From the NCBI GenBank assembly GCA_030431975.1, contig JAUIHP010000004.1, positions 252,001 through 316,000 of the forward strand: 64,000 bases of DNA, in the 5' to 3' direction. Below the pieces are notes generated by a model. It searched no databases. It had not been told where the DNA came from and saw only the letters and a program-made list of their open reading frames with translations. The DNA comes from a bacterium (GTDB taxonomy: Bacteria; Eisenbacteria; RBG-16-71-46; CAIMUX01). How positions within the stretch are numbered: the stretch's first letter is position 1; every line of letters starts with the position of its first letter. Of the stretch, positions 56,848-64,000 are shown one piece after another. The position numbers and the translations under genes were made by a program.

Positions 56848-58047
56848 CTAGCTGACGATCAGCGGTTTGACCGACGTTTCCAGGGTCTGGACCAACTTGT
56901 CGATGGACTGCTGGGCCGCTTCGATAACCGCGTTCTGATCAAGGTTGTCGCGGAACGGCTCCGGGATCTGTCCGATGGCGGTGATGGCATCGTCGATCTG
57001 CGACTTGACGAGATCGTCGATCTGCTCGTTCTGGCTGCGAACGTACTCGTCGAGACCCACGCCGTCCGACCCCAGGTGATACCCGCCGGTGTAGGCGTTA
57101 CGCACGCTGCGAAGGTTGTTCGAAAAGTCGGTCAGGGAGTTCCAGCTGAACTGGGACTCGACGAGGTCGGTGTTTCCTTCGTCGAACGGGTCGGCGATCT
57201 TGCCGTTGGCGACTTCGTCGCAGAGGCCGATCATTCCCTCGACGATTTCGAGAAGTGCGTCACGCTGCGTGACGTAGGGGCTTCCGCTCAATCCCGCCTT
57301 CTGGAACTGTCCGGCGTACTCGTCCTCCCAAGCGGAGAAGAGAGCGTCGGTGTCGTCGCGGAGTACGGTGCAGACCGCGACCAGATAGTCGATCTCCCGA
57401 GCGGTCAAGTCGCCGACGGAGCGGGAGTCGCCTTCCCGGAAGAGAAGGAACTCGATGGTGTGAAAGCCACGCAGCGCGGGGCCTAGGCCTTCGGCGACGG
57501 TGTCGGAGTTCAGCTCCAGGTCCGATGCCAGTACGTTGCTCAGTTGCTGGCGATCGACCGGCCAGGAATCGAGGGCCGGGTCGAGAGAAAGGAAGGTTGC
57601 CGGACCGAAGAGGAACGCCTCGCTGGACTCCCACGGCTCGCGCGTATCAACCCACCTTTGTGCAGCCGCGTCGAGGAGGGACTGATCGGCCGGTGTCGCC
57701 TGCAACGCCGTGGCCGCGTCAAGAAGGTCCTGTGCGCGGCCGGCCAAGTCTTCGTAGGTCGCCTTGGCCACGTTCTCGGCAAAGCTCTCCAAGGTGGAGC
57801 TGAAGTCAGTCTGCACGTTGGGTGACGTCGGATCCCCGTCGCTGTCGTCGTCCGAGCAGGCGCCCAGGGTGAGGCTGAGCCCAAACGCCAGGCACGCGGT
57901 CAACGTCGTTCCGGCGAATCGAGCCGTTCCGGCGAACCGGGTCTTTCCGTCGGCTCGATTGGAATGGTCCCTGTCGCTGCGCATCGGGTCTTGATTCGTG
58001 AGGGTTTGGTTCGGTACTCGGTCCTGCGGATTCGGCTCGGTCTTCAA
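56848..58047 (-). CDS. Imelysin-family (M75-like) lipoprotein
   Basis: A 399-residue lipoprotein. It starts at TTG 58047 with GGAGGA six bases upstream; an ATG at 57984 lacks a ribosome site. The signal peptide lies inside (about 44-64, lipobox LTLGAC) after a long hydrophilic leader that contains a short direct repeat (RFAGTARFAGTT). The mature domain is helical with the GxHxxE motif in GFHTIEFLLF (about 191-200) and an Asp-rich N-terminus. Imelysins are periplasmic or surface iron-uptake proteins; the ancestral peptidase activity is not expected in most. Neighbouring porin and di-heme genes support an iron or metal uptake role. Confidence 0.88.
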   Translation of the reverse strand: MKTEPNPQDRVPNQTLTNQDPMRSDRDHSNRADGKTRFAGTARFAGTTLTACLAFGLSLTLGACSDDDSDGDPTSPNVQTDFSSTLESFAENVAKATYEDLAGRAQDLLDAATALQATPADQSLLDAAAQRWVDTREPWESSEAFLFGPATFLSLDPALDSWPVDRQQLSNVLASDLELNSDTVAEGLGPALRGFHTIEFLLFREGDSRSVGDLTAREIDYLVAVCTVLRDDTDALFSAWEDEYAGQFQKAGLSGSPYVTQRDALLEIVEGMIGLCDEVANGKIADPFDEGNTDLVESQFSWNSLTDFSNNLRSVRNAYTGGYHLGSDGVGLDEYVRSQNEQIDDLVKSQIDDAITAIGQIPEPFRDNLDQNAVIEAAQQSIDKLVQTLETSVKPLIVS

Positions 58048-58082
58048 GGGTCTTCCTCCATCACGCCAATCCAGACGTGCGG

Positions 58083-59357
58083 TCAGGGGTTCGGGTCGCC
58101 ACCAAGGATCTCGGTCGAGAACGCTAGGTTGAGACTGAAAGTGTTCTCGTCGTTGAGGACATCGTCTCCGAAGGTTCGATGAGACCAGTCCGCTTTGACG
58201 ACGATGTCGGGGTGGGGCACGTAGTTCAGTCCCGCCGTGAAGAGGTTTCTTTCGAAGCGCGGGACGTCGAAGATCCCGGGAGAAACCTCATGCATGCTGT
58301 CGTAGGCGGAGTACTGGACGAACGGAAAGAGACGCCACTCTTCGTTCTTGGTGAAGAGCGGTGCGATGTCATAGCCGAGCTCGACGTACCACCCAAGTGC
58401 GGCGTCGGCGACCGGCGTTCTCGAGACCTGCAGGTTGCTCGAAAGTCGGCTGTTCTTTGAGCTGATGAGATCGGCGTTCTCGAGGTCGCCGCGCAGATAG
58501 ACGGCTCGTGCCTTCCATGGGCCGCGGTCCAGCGTCGCGTGAACATCAAAGACGGTGAGGTGAGCGTCCGTGCCTTCCATGTCCGGCTTCGGGCGGTTTC
58601 CCGTCGTGTTTCCCCGGTAGACGGAACTTCCCACCTGTGCGCCGTCGGCCAGGGACACGTCGAACCGGACAGCCCAAGCCAGGTCGGAAGCGCGGACCCC
58701 TTCGAAGCGGCCCTGGCCGGCGTCCGAAACGAAGAACTTGGAGTTGAATGCCGTCGAGTCGAGGGCGTTGACGAGTTGGGCCTGGTACGCGACCGGTCCG
58801 CGGCGGCCAAAGAGTTCCAGGCCGGTCTCGTCCCACGTCGTCGGAATGAGACTGACCTCGGCTTCCGGCCGAACGGTGGTGAAGTAGGCGGTCGGTCGGT
58901 GCGACTTGTTGATGAGTCCGACCGCCACGATGAGATGTCCCGCACGAAGGTTGATCGCTTCGTTCCAACGCTTTGTCAGGTGCAGCTGCTCGAGGACGAC
59001 CTCGCCGCCCTTTTCCGTTTCGATCTCGTACTCCCCGAACTCTTCGTACTCGAGTTCGAGCGCCGTGCCGGTGCCTCCGTGTTCGTACTCGAGTTCGATC
59101 TCCAGGGAGAGGTCGGTTCGGAATTCGTACTCCAACTCGACAGCGAAGTAGGGGATGTCGACGACGGCCCGCGAGTCCGAGGGGGCGCCGGTCGGCGAGG
59201 TGCGTTGATCCGGTCCGTAGTCGTAATGGGAGTAAAGGACGTCACCGTAGACATCGAGTTCGACGCGCCTGTCGGAGGCGCTTCCGGTCGATCCCAGAGT
59301 GATTAGGAAGGCGGCCGCCAGGAAGGACGGGAGATTCGGATGCAACCAGCTTGGCAA
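58083..59357 (-). CDS. Outer-membrane beta-barrel protein (porin-like)
   Basis: A 424-residue protein. The likely start is TTG 59357, with CGAGG six bases upstream, followed by a signal peptide (PSFLAAAFLITLGSTGSAS). The mature protein shows alternating beta strands with aromatic girdles (VELEYEFRTDLSLEIELEYE, AVRFDVSLADGAQVGSSVYRG, WYVELGYDIAPLF) and ends with a strand SLNLAFSTEI, as in phosphate-selective or short-chain porins. LHLTKRWNEAINLRAGHLIVAVGLINKSH recalls porin O/P-type proteins. First gene of a three-gene operon with imelysin and a di-heme oxidase, so the substrate could be an iron compound. Start codon is the least certain part. Confidence 0.78.
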   Translation of the reverse strand: MPSWLHPNLPSFLAAAFLITLGSTGSASDRRVELDVYGDVLYSHYDYGPDQRTSPTGAPSDSRAVVDIPYFAVELEYEFRTDLSLEIELEYEHGGTGTALELEYEEFGEYEIETEKGGEVVLEQLHLTKRWNEAINLRAGHLIVAVGLINKSHRPTAYFTTVRPEAEVSLIPTTWDETGLELFGRRGPVAYQAQLVNALDSTAFNSKFFVSDAGQGRFEGVRASDLAWAVRFDVSLADGAQVGSSVYRGNTTGNRPKPDMEGTDAHLTVFDVHATLDRGPWKARAVYLRGDLENADLISSKNSRLSSNLQVSRTPVADAALGWYVELGYDIAPLFTKNEEWRLFPFVQYSAYDSMHEVSPGIFDVPRFERNLFTAGLNYVPHPDIVVKADWSHRTFGDDVLNDENTFSLNLAFSTEILGGDPNP

Positions 59358-59383
59358 GTCGGCCTCGAGAGGTGAAGGTTGAG

Positions 59384-59544
59384 TTGTGGACGGAAGATTG
59401 CGGACGGGATCGATCCAAGTATTTCTGCCAGTTGGGCGTTACGGCGACGATTCGCCGTCGGCTTCGGCGGCCCTGGATTGGATCCTCAAGGACGCTGCGT
59501 CGTCGCCATTTACGAGTTTGGCGTCCGCAATCTTCCGGCCACAA
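59384..59544. mobile_element. 161-bp element bounded by 23-bp inverted repeats (MITE-like)
   Basis: The ends 59384-59406 and 59522-59544 are inverted repeats with 22 of 23 matches; each contains CGGAAGATTGCGGACG. The 115-bp core has no open frame that can be supported. It sits in the 5' untranslated region of the porin operon. No clear target-site duplication is seen, so it could be a miniature transposable element or a large regulatory or RNA hairpin. Confidence 0.45.
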
Positions 59545-59580
59545 TTTGTTGCGACTGAGTCTCAATATCGACGAAGGGGC

Positions 59581-59609
59581 ACGTTAGAAGACTTAAATAC
59601 GACGGTCAA
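59581..59609 (-). promoter_or_regulatory. Sigma-70-like promoter for the porin-imelysin operon
   Basis: On the minus strand TTGACC (59609-59604) and TAACGT (59586-59581) are spaced 17 bp, in an AT-rich stretch about 225 bp before the porin start. No Fur-box-like sequence was seen. Confidence 0.35.
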
Positions 59610-59717
59610 GTATGGATTTATCCGGATGTGGCGAGAAGGCGAGGAATCGTGGATGAGGATTCCTAATGACCCTCAAATCGCTGCTTACCAGTCGGTTGGA
59701 AGATCAGTGAAGTCGGC

Positions 59718-61046
59718 TCAGGATCGGAGGCGGTCAAGGAACTTCCAGTACGAAGGGAAGGTCTTGGCCACACAACCGGGGTCCAGGATCGTCACGCCGG
59801 GCGCGCGGAGACCGGCGACCGCAAATGCCATGGCCATTCGGTGGTCGTCGTAGGTCTCGATTTCGGCCGGTAGAAGGGTACCGGGCTGTCTGGCTTCGAT
59901 GGTCAGATCGTCCCCGTGTACCTCGACCCTGGCTCCGAGCTTTTGCAGTTCGGCTTCCAGGGCGGCCATGCGGTCCGTCTCTTTGACGCGAAGATTGCCG
60001 ACGTCACGAATGACCGTCGGTCCCTCTGCGAACAGCGCGACGACGGAAAGAGTCTGTGCGAGATCCGGTGTGGCGTTCAGATTGACGTCGATGCCGCGCA
60101 GTTTCGCCGGTCCGATGACCTCCACGAAGTCGGAACCGGTTCGAACCCGGCAGCCCATCGCCGCCAGGTGCTCGGCGAATCGCACGTCACCCTGAAGGCT
60201 GGAGTCACCGAGTCCCTCGATCCGACAGCGCGCACTCGGGGTGACCGCTGCCGCCGCGAGAAAGTAGCTCGCATTGGAAGCGTCGGGCTCAACCGCATAG
60301 TCGATCGCTTTGTAACCGGAGCCCCCGACACGAATGCCGGACCAGTCGGCCTCCGCTTCAACCTCGGCTCCGAAGCGCTCCATGAGACGGGCGGTCATCT
60401 GAACGTAGGGCAGGCTGAGGACAGCACCGTCAAACTTGATCTCGATTCCCCCGGGAAGAGCGGGCGCGATGAGTAGAAGAGCACTGATGAACTGGCTGGA
60501 AAGAGTCGGAGTGACATGGAACGAAAGGCCGGACGGAGGAGTCGCGTTCCCCGGCTCATCACCGCGTACTTCAAGGGGCGGACAACCGGGCTGACCAAGA
60601 AAGCGAATGTCTGCACTGGCCCGCTCCAGGAGTTCGACCAAAGGACCGATCGGCCGCTCGCGCATCCTCGGCGTCCCGTCGACTCGGTAGGGTCCCGGTC
60701 CCAGAGTGCATGCCGCGGTCAGAAAGCGCACAGCCGTTCCGGCATTCCCGAGCGAGAGCTCCGCGGACGAGACCGGGATCCGTCCTGCGTTTCCCTGCAC
60801 CTCGACTTCGAGCCGATCGGGCCCCTGAGAGGAAAAGGTCACTTCGAATCCGAGTCGCGTCAGTCCGTCCAGCATGCGCTCCGAGTCGTCGGACTGAAGG
60901 ACATGGGTGAGGTGGGAGCGACCTTGGGCCAGCGCCGCAAGAAGAAGGGCGCGGTTGGTCAGACTCTTCGATCCCGGGAGGTCGGCGATGGTGACGTCAA
61001 ACGGCTTTTCGAGAGGTTCGATGGGAAGGGAGGTGGCGTTCGTCAT
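59718..61046 (-). CDS. aroA: 3-phosphoshikimate 1-carboxyvinyltransferase (EPSP synthase)
   Basis: A 442-residue enzyme of the shikimate pathway that joins shikimate 3-phosphate and PEP. AAGGAG lies six bases before ATG 61046. Motifs: LPGSKSLTNRALLLAALA (about 23-40, PEP and S3P binding Lys), LSLGNAGTAVRFLTA, GTPRMRERPIGPLVELL, LRVKETDRMAALEAEL and YDDHRMAMAFAVAG. Length is normal. Aromatic end products feed amino acids and quinones. It follows the DUF3179 gene after 75 bp on the same strand. Confidence 0.96.
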   Translation of the reverse strand: MTNATSLPIEPLEKPFDVTIADLPGSKSLTNRALLLAALAQGRSHLTHVLQSDDSERMLDGLTRLGFEVTFSSQGPDRLEVEVQGNAGRIPVSSAELSLGNAGTAVRFLTAACTLGPGPYRVDGTPRMRERPIGPLVELLERASADIRFLGQPGCPPLEVRGDEPGNATPPSGLSFHVTPTLSSQFISALLLIAPALPGGIEIKFDGAVLSLPYVQMTARLMERFGAEVEAEADWSGIRVGGSGYKAIDYAVEPDASNASYFLAAAAVTPSARCRIEGLGDSSLQGDVRFAEHLAAMGCRVRTGSDFVEVIGPAKLRGIDVNLNATPDLAQTLSVVALFAEGPTVIRDVGNLRVKETDRMAALEAELQKLGARVEVHGDDLTIEARQPGTLLPAEIETYDDHRMAMAFAVAGLRAPGVTILDPGCVAKTFPSYWKFLDRLRS

Positions 61047-61081
61047 GAGTGTCTCCTTGGCAACGACTCGTTGGTTGCCCA

Positions 61082-61118
61082 GCCCGATCTCGCTACGACC
61101 TTCATGAATAGATCGGGC
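61082..61118 (-). terminator. Hairpin downstream of the DUF3179 gene
   Basis: A perfect 9-bp inverted repeat GCCCGATCT / AGATCGGGC with a 19-base loop, between the DUF3179 stop and the aroA start. No T-tract on either strand, so it may be an attenuator or RNA-processing site rather than a terminator. Confidence 0.35.
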
Positions 61119-61121
61119 CCG

Positions 61122-62228
61122 CTACAGGATCGGATCGTCGGGGCGGCAGGCGTACCAGGCGAACCAGAAGACGGGGCGCGAGACCAGGGGCCCTCGGTCC
61201 GCTCGCTCGACCCACGCCGAGACGTGCTCCTCGCCAAAGACCTGAAAGCGAAGGGGCACGCCGCCGAGGTTCGTGCTCCAACTGCCGCGGGTGTCGGCGG
61301 ACGCCCGGACTTCTTCGAGATCGAAGATAACCCATTCACTTCCGGACGCTGCCGCGCTTGTTTCCACAGCGATGCAACGCGTCTTGTATGGACGTTCCGT
61401 CGGATCGGGAAGCGGCTCTGCCGGGAAGCGGAGAATGTCGTTCCCGTGATACGTACTAAACGGGGAGCGTCGGTAGGCCATGATCTTGCGATCGTCCCGT
61501 GCGAGCACACGGGTCCTTGGATGCTGCGCCACCCAGGCCTTCCACGGAACGAGCTGCACGGAGAGCGGGCGCAATGTCTTCGATCGAGCGGCCGCGGGTC
61601 CGGAGATCGCTTTCCCCAGGAGTGGACTCCAGAGAGATTCCTTTGACTCCAACGTTGCGCCCTCTGGGCCGGACTCGGGAGAACCCGATCTTGTGCCGGG
61701 TGGGCTTTCGATCGCCCTGTCGTAGAGAAGATGGTGGTTGTTGTAGAGCAGGCCACTGAGTCCAAAGGTCAACGTCTCGCCGTCGACGCGACGGTCGAAC
61801 GCTGCTGCCAAACCAGCCAGAGGCGAATACGAAACGACGATGGGAATCCCGGCCAAAGTGTCGTTGACGACTTCATGCCAGTTGAGGATTTGCAGCGGGT
61901 ATGCGATCTGCTCGTTCCCCACCGAAACTCCGACGACCAGATCTCCGGAGACGACGTACTTGTCGCGCCCCCGGTATCCGGTGGCCTCTTCTGCATCGTA
62001 CCGTTGGGGAAGGTCGAGCACGTCGAGCCCGTCGCGAGCCAGGTGGGATCCGATCAGGTCCGCTTCGTCGATGAGGAGAGTGTCGAAATCGAACCCGTAG
62101 GTTCGCGGATCATGGCCGTCTCCCAGTCGCTCGATGCCGCGGGCTTCGAGGACCAGATGAATCATGTAGGCGGCCGTGCCCCCCGTGACGAGGATGGACA
62201 ACGCGACCAGCCACCACAGCGAACGCAT
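61122..62228 (-). CDS. DUF3179-family membrane-anchored or exported protein
   Basis: A 368-residue protein with an N-terminal hydrophobic segment (WLVALSILVTGGTAAYMIHLVL). It shows DUF3179 blocks: VVGVSVGNEQIAYPLQILNWHEVVNDTLAGIPIVVSYSPL, then FGLSGLLYNNHHLLYDR, a LWSPLLGKAISGP segment and YHGNDILRFPAEP. Its ATG 62228 shares a base with the ctaB stop (TAATG), so it is translationally coupled to heme O synthase. Function of the family is unknown; coupling hints at a role linked to oxidase or heme A biogenesis. Confidence 0.85.
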   Translation of the reverse strand: MRSLWWLVALSILVTGGTAAYMIHLVLEARGIERLGDGHDPRTYGFDFDTLLIDEADLIGSHLARDGLDVLDLPQRYDAEEATGYRGRDKYVVSGDLVVGVSVGNEQIAYPLQILNWHEVVNDTLAGIPIVVSYSPLAGLAAAFDRRVDGETLTFGLSGLLYNNHHLLYDRAIESPPGTRSGSPESGPEGATLESKESLWSPLLGKAISGPAAARSKTLRPLSVQLVPWKAWVAQHPRTRVLARDDRKIMAYRRSPFSTYHGNDILRFPAEPLPDPTERPYKTRCIAVETSAAASGSEWVIFDLEEVRASADTRGSWSTNLGGVPLRFQVFGEEHVSAWVERADRGPLVSRPVFWFAWYACRPDDPIL

Positions 62229-63319
62229 TAGCGGGGCTGGTTAGATGCGGAGGGGACGGAAGGCTCAGTGCCGGTCGGCACCACCGTCTCATGAAACTTC
62301 AGCGCGTCTTCAGACGGCACGGTTCCGAAAGACGTCGTCGCCGCGTTGAGTTGCAGTACAGCCTGATCGGAGGACGGTGTTACGTCCTTGACTTCCTCGC
62401 GAGCCGGAACCGCGTCCGGCGCGACACGAAAAACCGGACCGAGGTGCGTGGCCGGACCACGGTCCAACACCATCAGCCCAAGTAACACGGGGAGGTAGGC
62501 CAGCGATGCAAAGAAGACGCGTCGTGCGTGACGCTTGTGTCCCGATTCGCGGAGTTGGATCGAAAAGACGACGAGACCCACGGCCAGGACACAGGATCCC
62601 CAGAAGAAGTTCCAGCCTGCGAGCCCGGTCAACGTTGCGGCCAGTCCCAGAGGAAGCAGCGCCGCGCTGTAGAGCACGACCAGGTTGAGCGTCAGCACCC
62701 CGGAACGGTCGACGCCGGGAAGCATGCGGAACCCGCCGCGCTCGTAGTCTTCCTTGTAGAGCCAGGCCAGGGAAAGAAAGTGCGGCATTTGCCAAACGAA
62801 GAGGATGAGGAAGAGAACCCAGGCGCCCGCGTCCAACGAGTTGTGCACCGCCGTCCAACCCATCATAGGCGGGATCGCTCCACAGACCGCGCCGACCATG
62901 GTGTTCAGCGGCGTTCGCGATTTCATCGGTGTGTAGACCAGGACGTAGAGGACCTGAATGATCAGGGCCAGTAGAGCCGTCAGCGGGTTGACGAAGAATG
63001 CGAGGATGAGGTCTCCCGCTAGGATGAAGACGGATGCGACGATCACGGCGTGGGAGAGAGTCAACGTACCGGCCGGAAGCGGACGATGCCGTGTCCGGTT
63101 CATGAGCGCATCCCGCTCCCTTTCCCAACACTGGTTGGCGGCATTGGCGCCCCAGGCTGCGAAAGTGGTTCCGAGGACCGTCCACAAAAGAGCCCACAGG
63201 TCGACGTTGGGGCCGGCGGCGACGAGAAAGCCAACCAGGGCGGTCAACGTCACGAAGGAGGCGAGTCGCGCCTTGGTCAGGACGAGGACTTCGTCGACAT
63301 ATTCGCGAGCCGTTCTCAT
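62228..63319 (-). CDS. ctaB: Protoheme IX farnesyltransferase (heme O synthase)
   Basis: A 363-residue UbiA-family enzyme that adds a farnesyl group to heme b, the first step to heme A for the caa3 oxidase. Active-site blocks are NCWERERDALMNRTRHRPLPAG (Asp-rich motif, about 62-83) and YKEDYERGGFRMLP. Eight to nine membrane helices are visible. The C-terminus carries a non-membrane extension of about 80 residues beyond the usual end, of no known role. GGGAG lies about 10 nt before ATG 63319. It is divergent from a probable heme A synthase gene across 134 bp. Confidence 0.94.
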   Translation of the reverse strand: MRTAREYVDEVLVLTKARLASFVTLTALVGFLVAAGPNVDLWALLWTVLGTTFAAWGANAANQCWERERDALMNRTRHRPLPAGTLTLSHAVIVASVFILAGDLILAFFVNPLTALLALIIQVLYVLVYTPMKSRTPLNTMVGAVCGAIPPMMGWTAVHNSLDAGAWVLFLILFVWQMPHFLSLAWLYKEDYERGGFRMLPGVDRSGVLTLNLVVLYSAALLPLGLAATLTGLAGWNFFWGSCVLAVGLVVFSIQLRESGHKRHARRVFFASLAYLPVLLGLMVLDRGPATHLGPVFRVAPDAVPAREEVKDVTPSSDQAVLQLNAATTSFGTVPSEDALKFHETVVPTGTEPSVPSASNQPR

Positions 63320-63453
63320 ACGTCCATCTCCCTGGACCGACTATCAAGGAAACTAATCTCGTTTACCGGTCAGATAAAGTCGATCTGATCGTTCGAAACA
63401 AGGTACCATTCCCGGTCAGGCAGTAGAACCAGAATCGTACCTGGAGGTTGCCT
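63320..63453. promoter_or_regulatory. Divergent control region of ctaB and the probable heme A synthase gene
   Basis: A 134-bp AT-richer region between divergent genes. The octamer CCGGTCAG occurs twice (63366-63373 and 63412-63419), and a CAGAT / ATCTG inverted repeat lies between, possible binding sites for a shared regulator. No firm -35/-10 pair was identified. Confidence 0.35.
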
Positions 63454-64000
63454 ATGGCGACGGCCGTCTCGAGCGCCCCTCTTTCAATCGCCGCGAGCTC
63501 TTCGGAGCGGGCCCACCCGTCCTACATTTTGACCTTTGGCTTCGGGATTTCCGTCGTCATGTGGGGGCTGGGTTTTGTCAGCCGAATGCCGCCGATTTGG
63601 CTTCCCAGTTCCGTGCTGCTCTTCGTCCTCCTCGCCGTCCAACTCGTCGGTGGTTTTTTCGCCGGTCGGGCGACCGGACTCGGAGCGAAGGCGGGGGCCA
63701 TCGCCGGGGCGACCAGCTCCGTCATCAATCTACTTGTCCTGGGGTCCCTGCTCGGCGGAGACGATCCGGGGCAGCTCCAGTCCGGGGCCGCCATCTGGGT
63801 TCCGGGTTCGATCCTGGTGGGTGCGGTTCTTGGTGGTGTCGGTGGCGGGTTGGCCTCGATCGTCGCGTCTTCTATGCCGTTGGTGGGGGCGGCGGGAATG
63901 GGTTCCTCCGCGATCGAGAGGACCGCGGCGCCCACCGATCCGTCGCGCGTCTTCCCCGCGACGGGCGTTGTTCGTCCGCGGATCTGGACGGGACGCTTCG
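63454..64000 (+). CDS. N-terminal part of a polytopic membrane protein, probable heme A synthase (cut by window end)
   Basis: 182 codons are visible from ATG 63454 (GGAGG 8-9 nt upstream) to the window edge. The visible part has four hydrophobic segments (SYILTFGFGISVVMWGLGFV, LLFVLLAVQLVGGFFAG, SSVINLLVLGSLLGG, SILVGAVLGGVGGGLASI), then a hydrophilic linker ending RPRIWTGRF. Position next to ctaB and the final WTGRF, which resembles the start of the first CtaA helix region, suggest COX15/CtaA with an extra N-terminal membrane domain, as seen in some environmental phyla. The catalytic His residues would lie beyond the window, so this is an inference from context. Confidence 0.55.
   Translation, partial: MATAVSSAPLSIAASSSERAHPSYILTFGFGISVVMWGLGFVSRMPPIWLPSSVLLFVLLAVQLVGGFFAGRATGLGAKAGAIAGATSSVINLLVLGSLLGGDDPGQLQSGAAIWVPGSILVGAVLGGVGGGLASIVASSMPLVGAAGMGSSAIERTAAPTDPSRVFPATGVVRPRIWTGRF

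Noticed and set aside
59386-59853. 155-codon plus-strand ORF
   Set aside because: It runs through the inverted-repeat element and antisense into the end of aroA, with no family resemblance.

Overview
The window is high-GC, gene-dense bacterial chromosome with many secreted proteins that end in FlgD/T9SS-like C-terminal domains. It carries an alternative complex III plus A2-type caa3 oxidase operon and numerous lipoproteins. This combination suggests a Gram-negative, aerobic member of the FCB-like or uncultured environmental phyla (for example Eisenbacteria- or Krumholzibacteriota-like). That placement is inference from gene content. No rRNA, tRNA, insertion sequence, phage or CRISPR was recognised.

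Layout: 1-4.6 kb holds two tandem secreted proteins with near-identical C-terminal domains and a DNRLRE-type secreted protein. 4.6-11.2 kb (minus strand) is egtB, a translationally coupled membrane spermidine-synthase-like/TPR fusion, lpoB and a COG3014-like lipoprotein. 11.45-19.0 kb (plus) is a tripartite-efflux operon with one membrane fusion protein and two RND pumps; two ATGA-linked mini-ORFs sit between the pumps. 19.1-23.6 kb has a beta-propeller protein and an NtrC-type two-component pair. 23.7-31.7 kb has glycogen synthase and four paralogous ATP-grasp ligases of about 405 residues, arranged divergently. 31.7-32.45 kb is a long non-coding stretch with a candidate structured RNA preceded by an ECF-like promoter. 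32.45-34.9 kb is an ECF sigma factor, its anti-sigma factor and a repeat-built exported protein. 35-38 kb has a queuosine-mannosyltransferase-like gene, a DUF456 membrane protein and a secreted CxxCH protein.

38.5-52.5 kb is one respiratory operon: actABCDEF, a small anchor protein, an SCO copper chaperone, coxB (fused cytochrome c), coxA, a coxC with a long His-rich insertion, a subunit IV and a second subunit III. Electrons would pass from quinol through complex III cytochromes to the caa3 oxidase. ctaB (heme O synthase) and a probable heme A synthase near 62-64 kb supply the cofactor.

52.9-59.4 kb holds a di-heme peroxidase-like lipoprotein, an exported DsbA/FrnE-like protein with an in-frame UGA that is almost certainly selenocysteine, and a minus-strand porin-imelysin-di-heme oxidase operon resembling iron-uptake loci. 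59.7-62.2 kb has aroA and a DUF3179 protein.

Most notable: the selenoprotein with a visible bacterial SECIS hairpin, the four-ligase ATP-grasp cluster around glgA, the ECF-linked structured RNA candidate, serial ATGA mini-cistrons made by a 41-bp duplication, and recurrent 15-bp-unit expansions in both coding and non-coding DNA.
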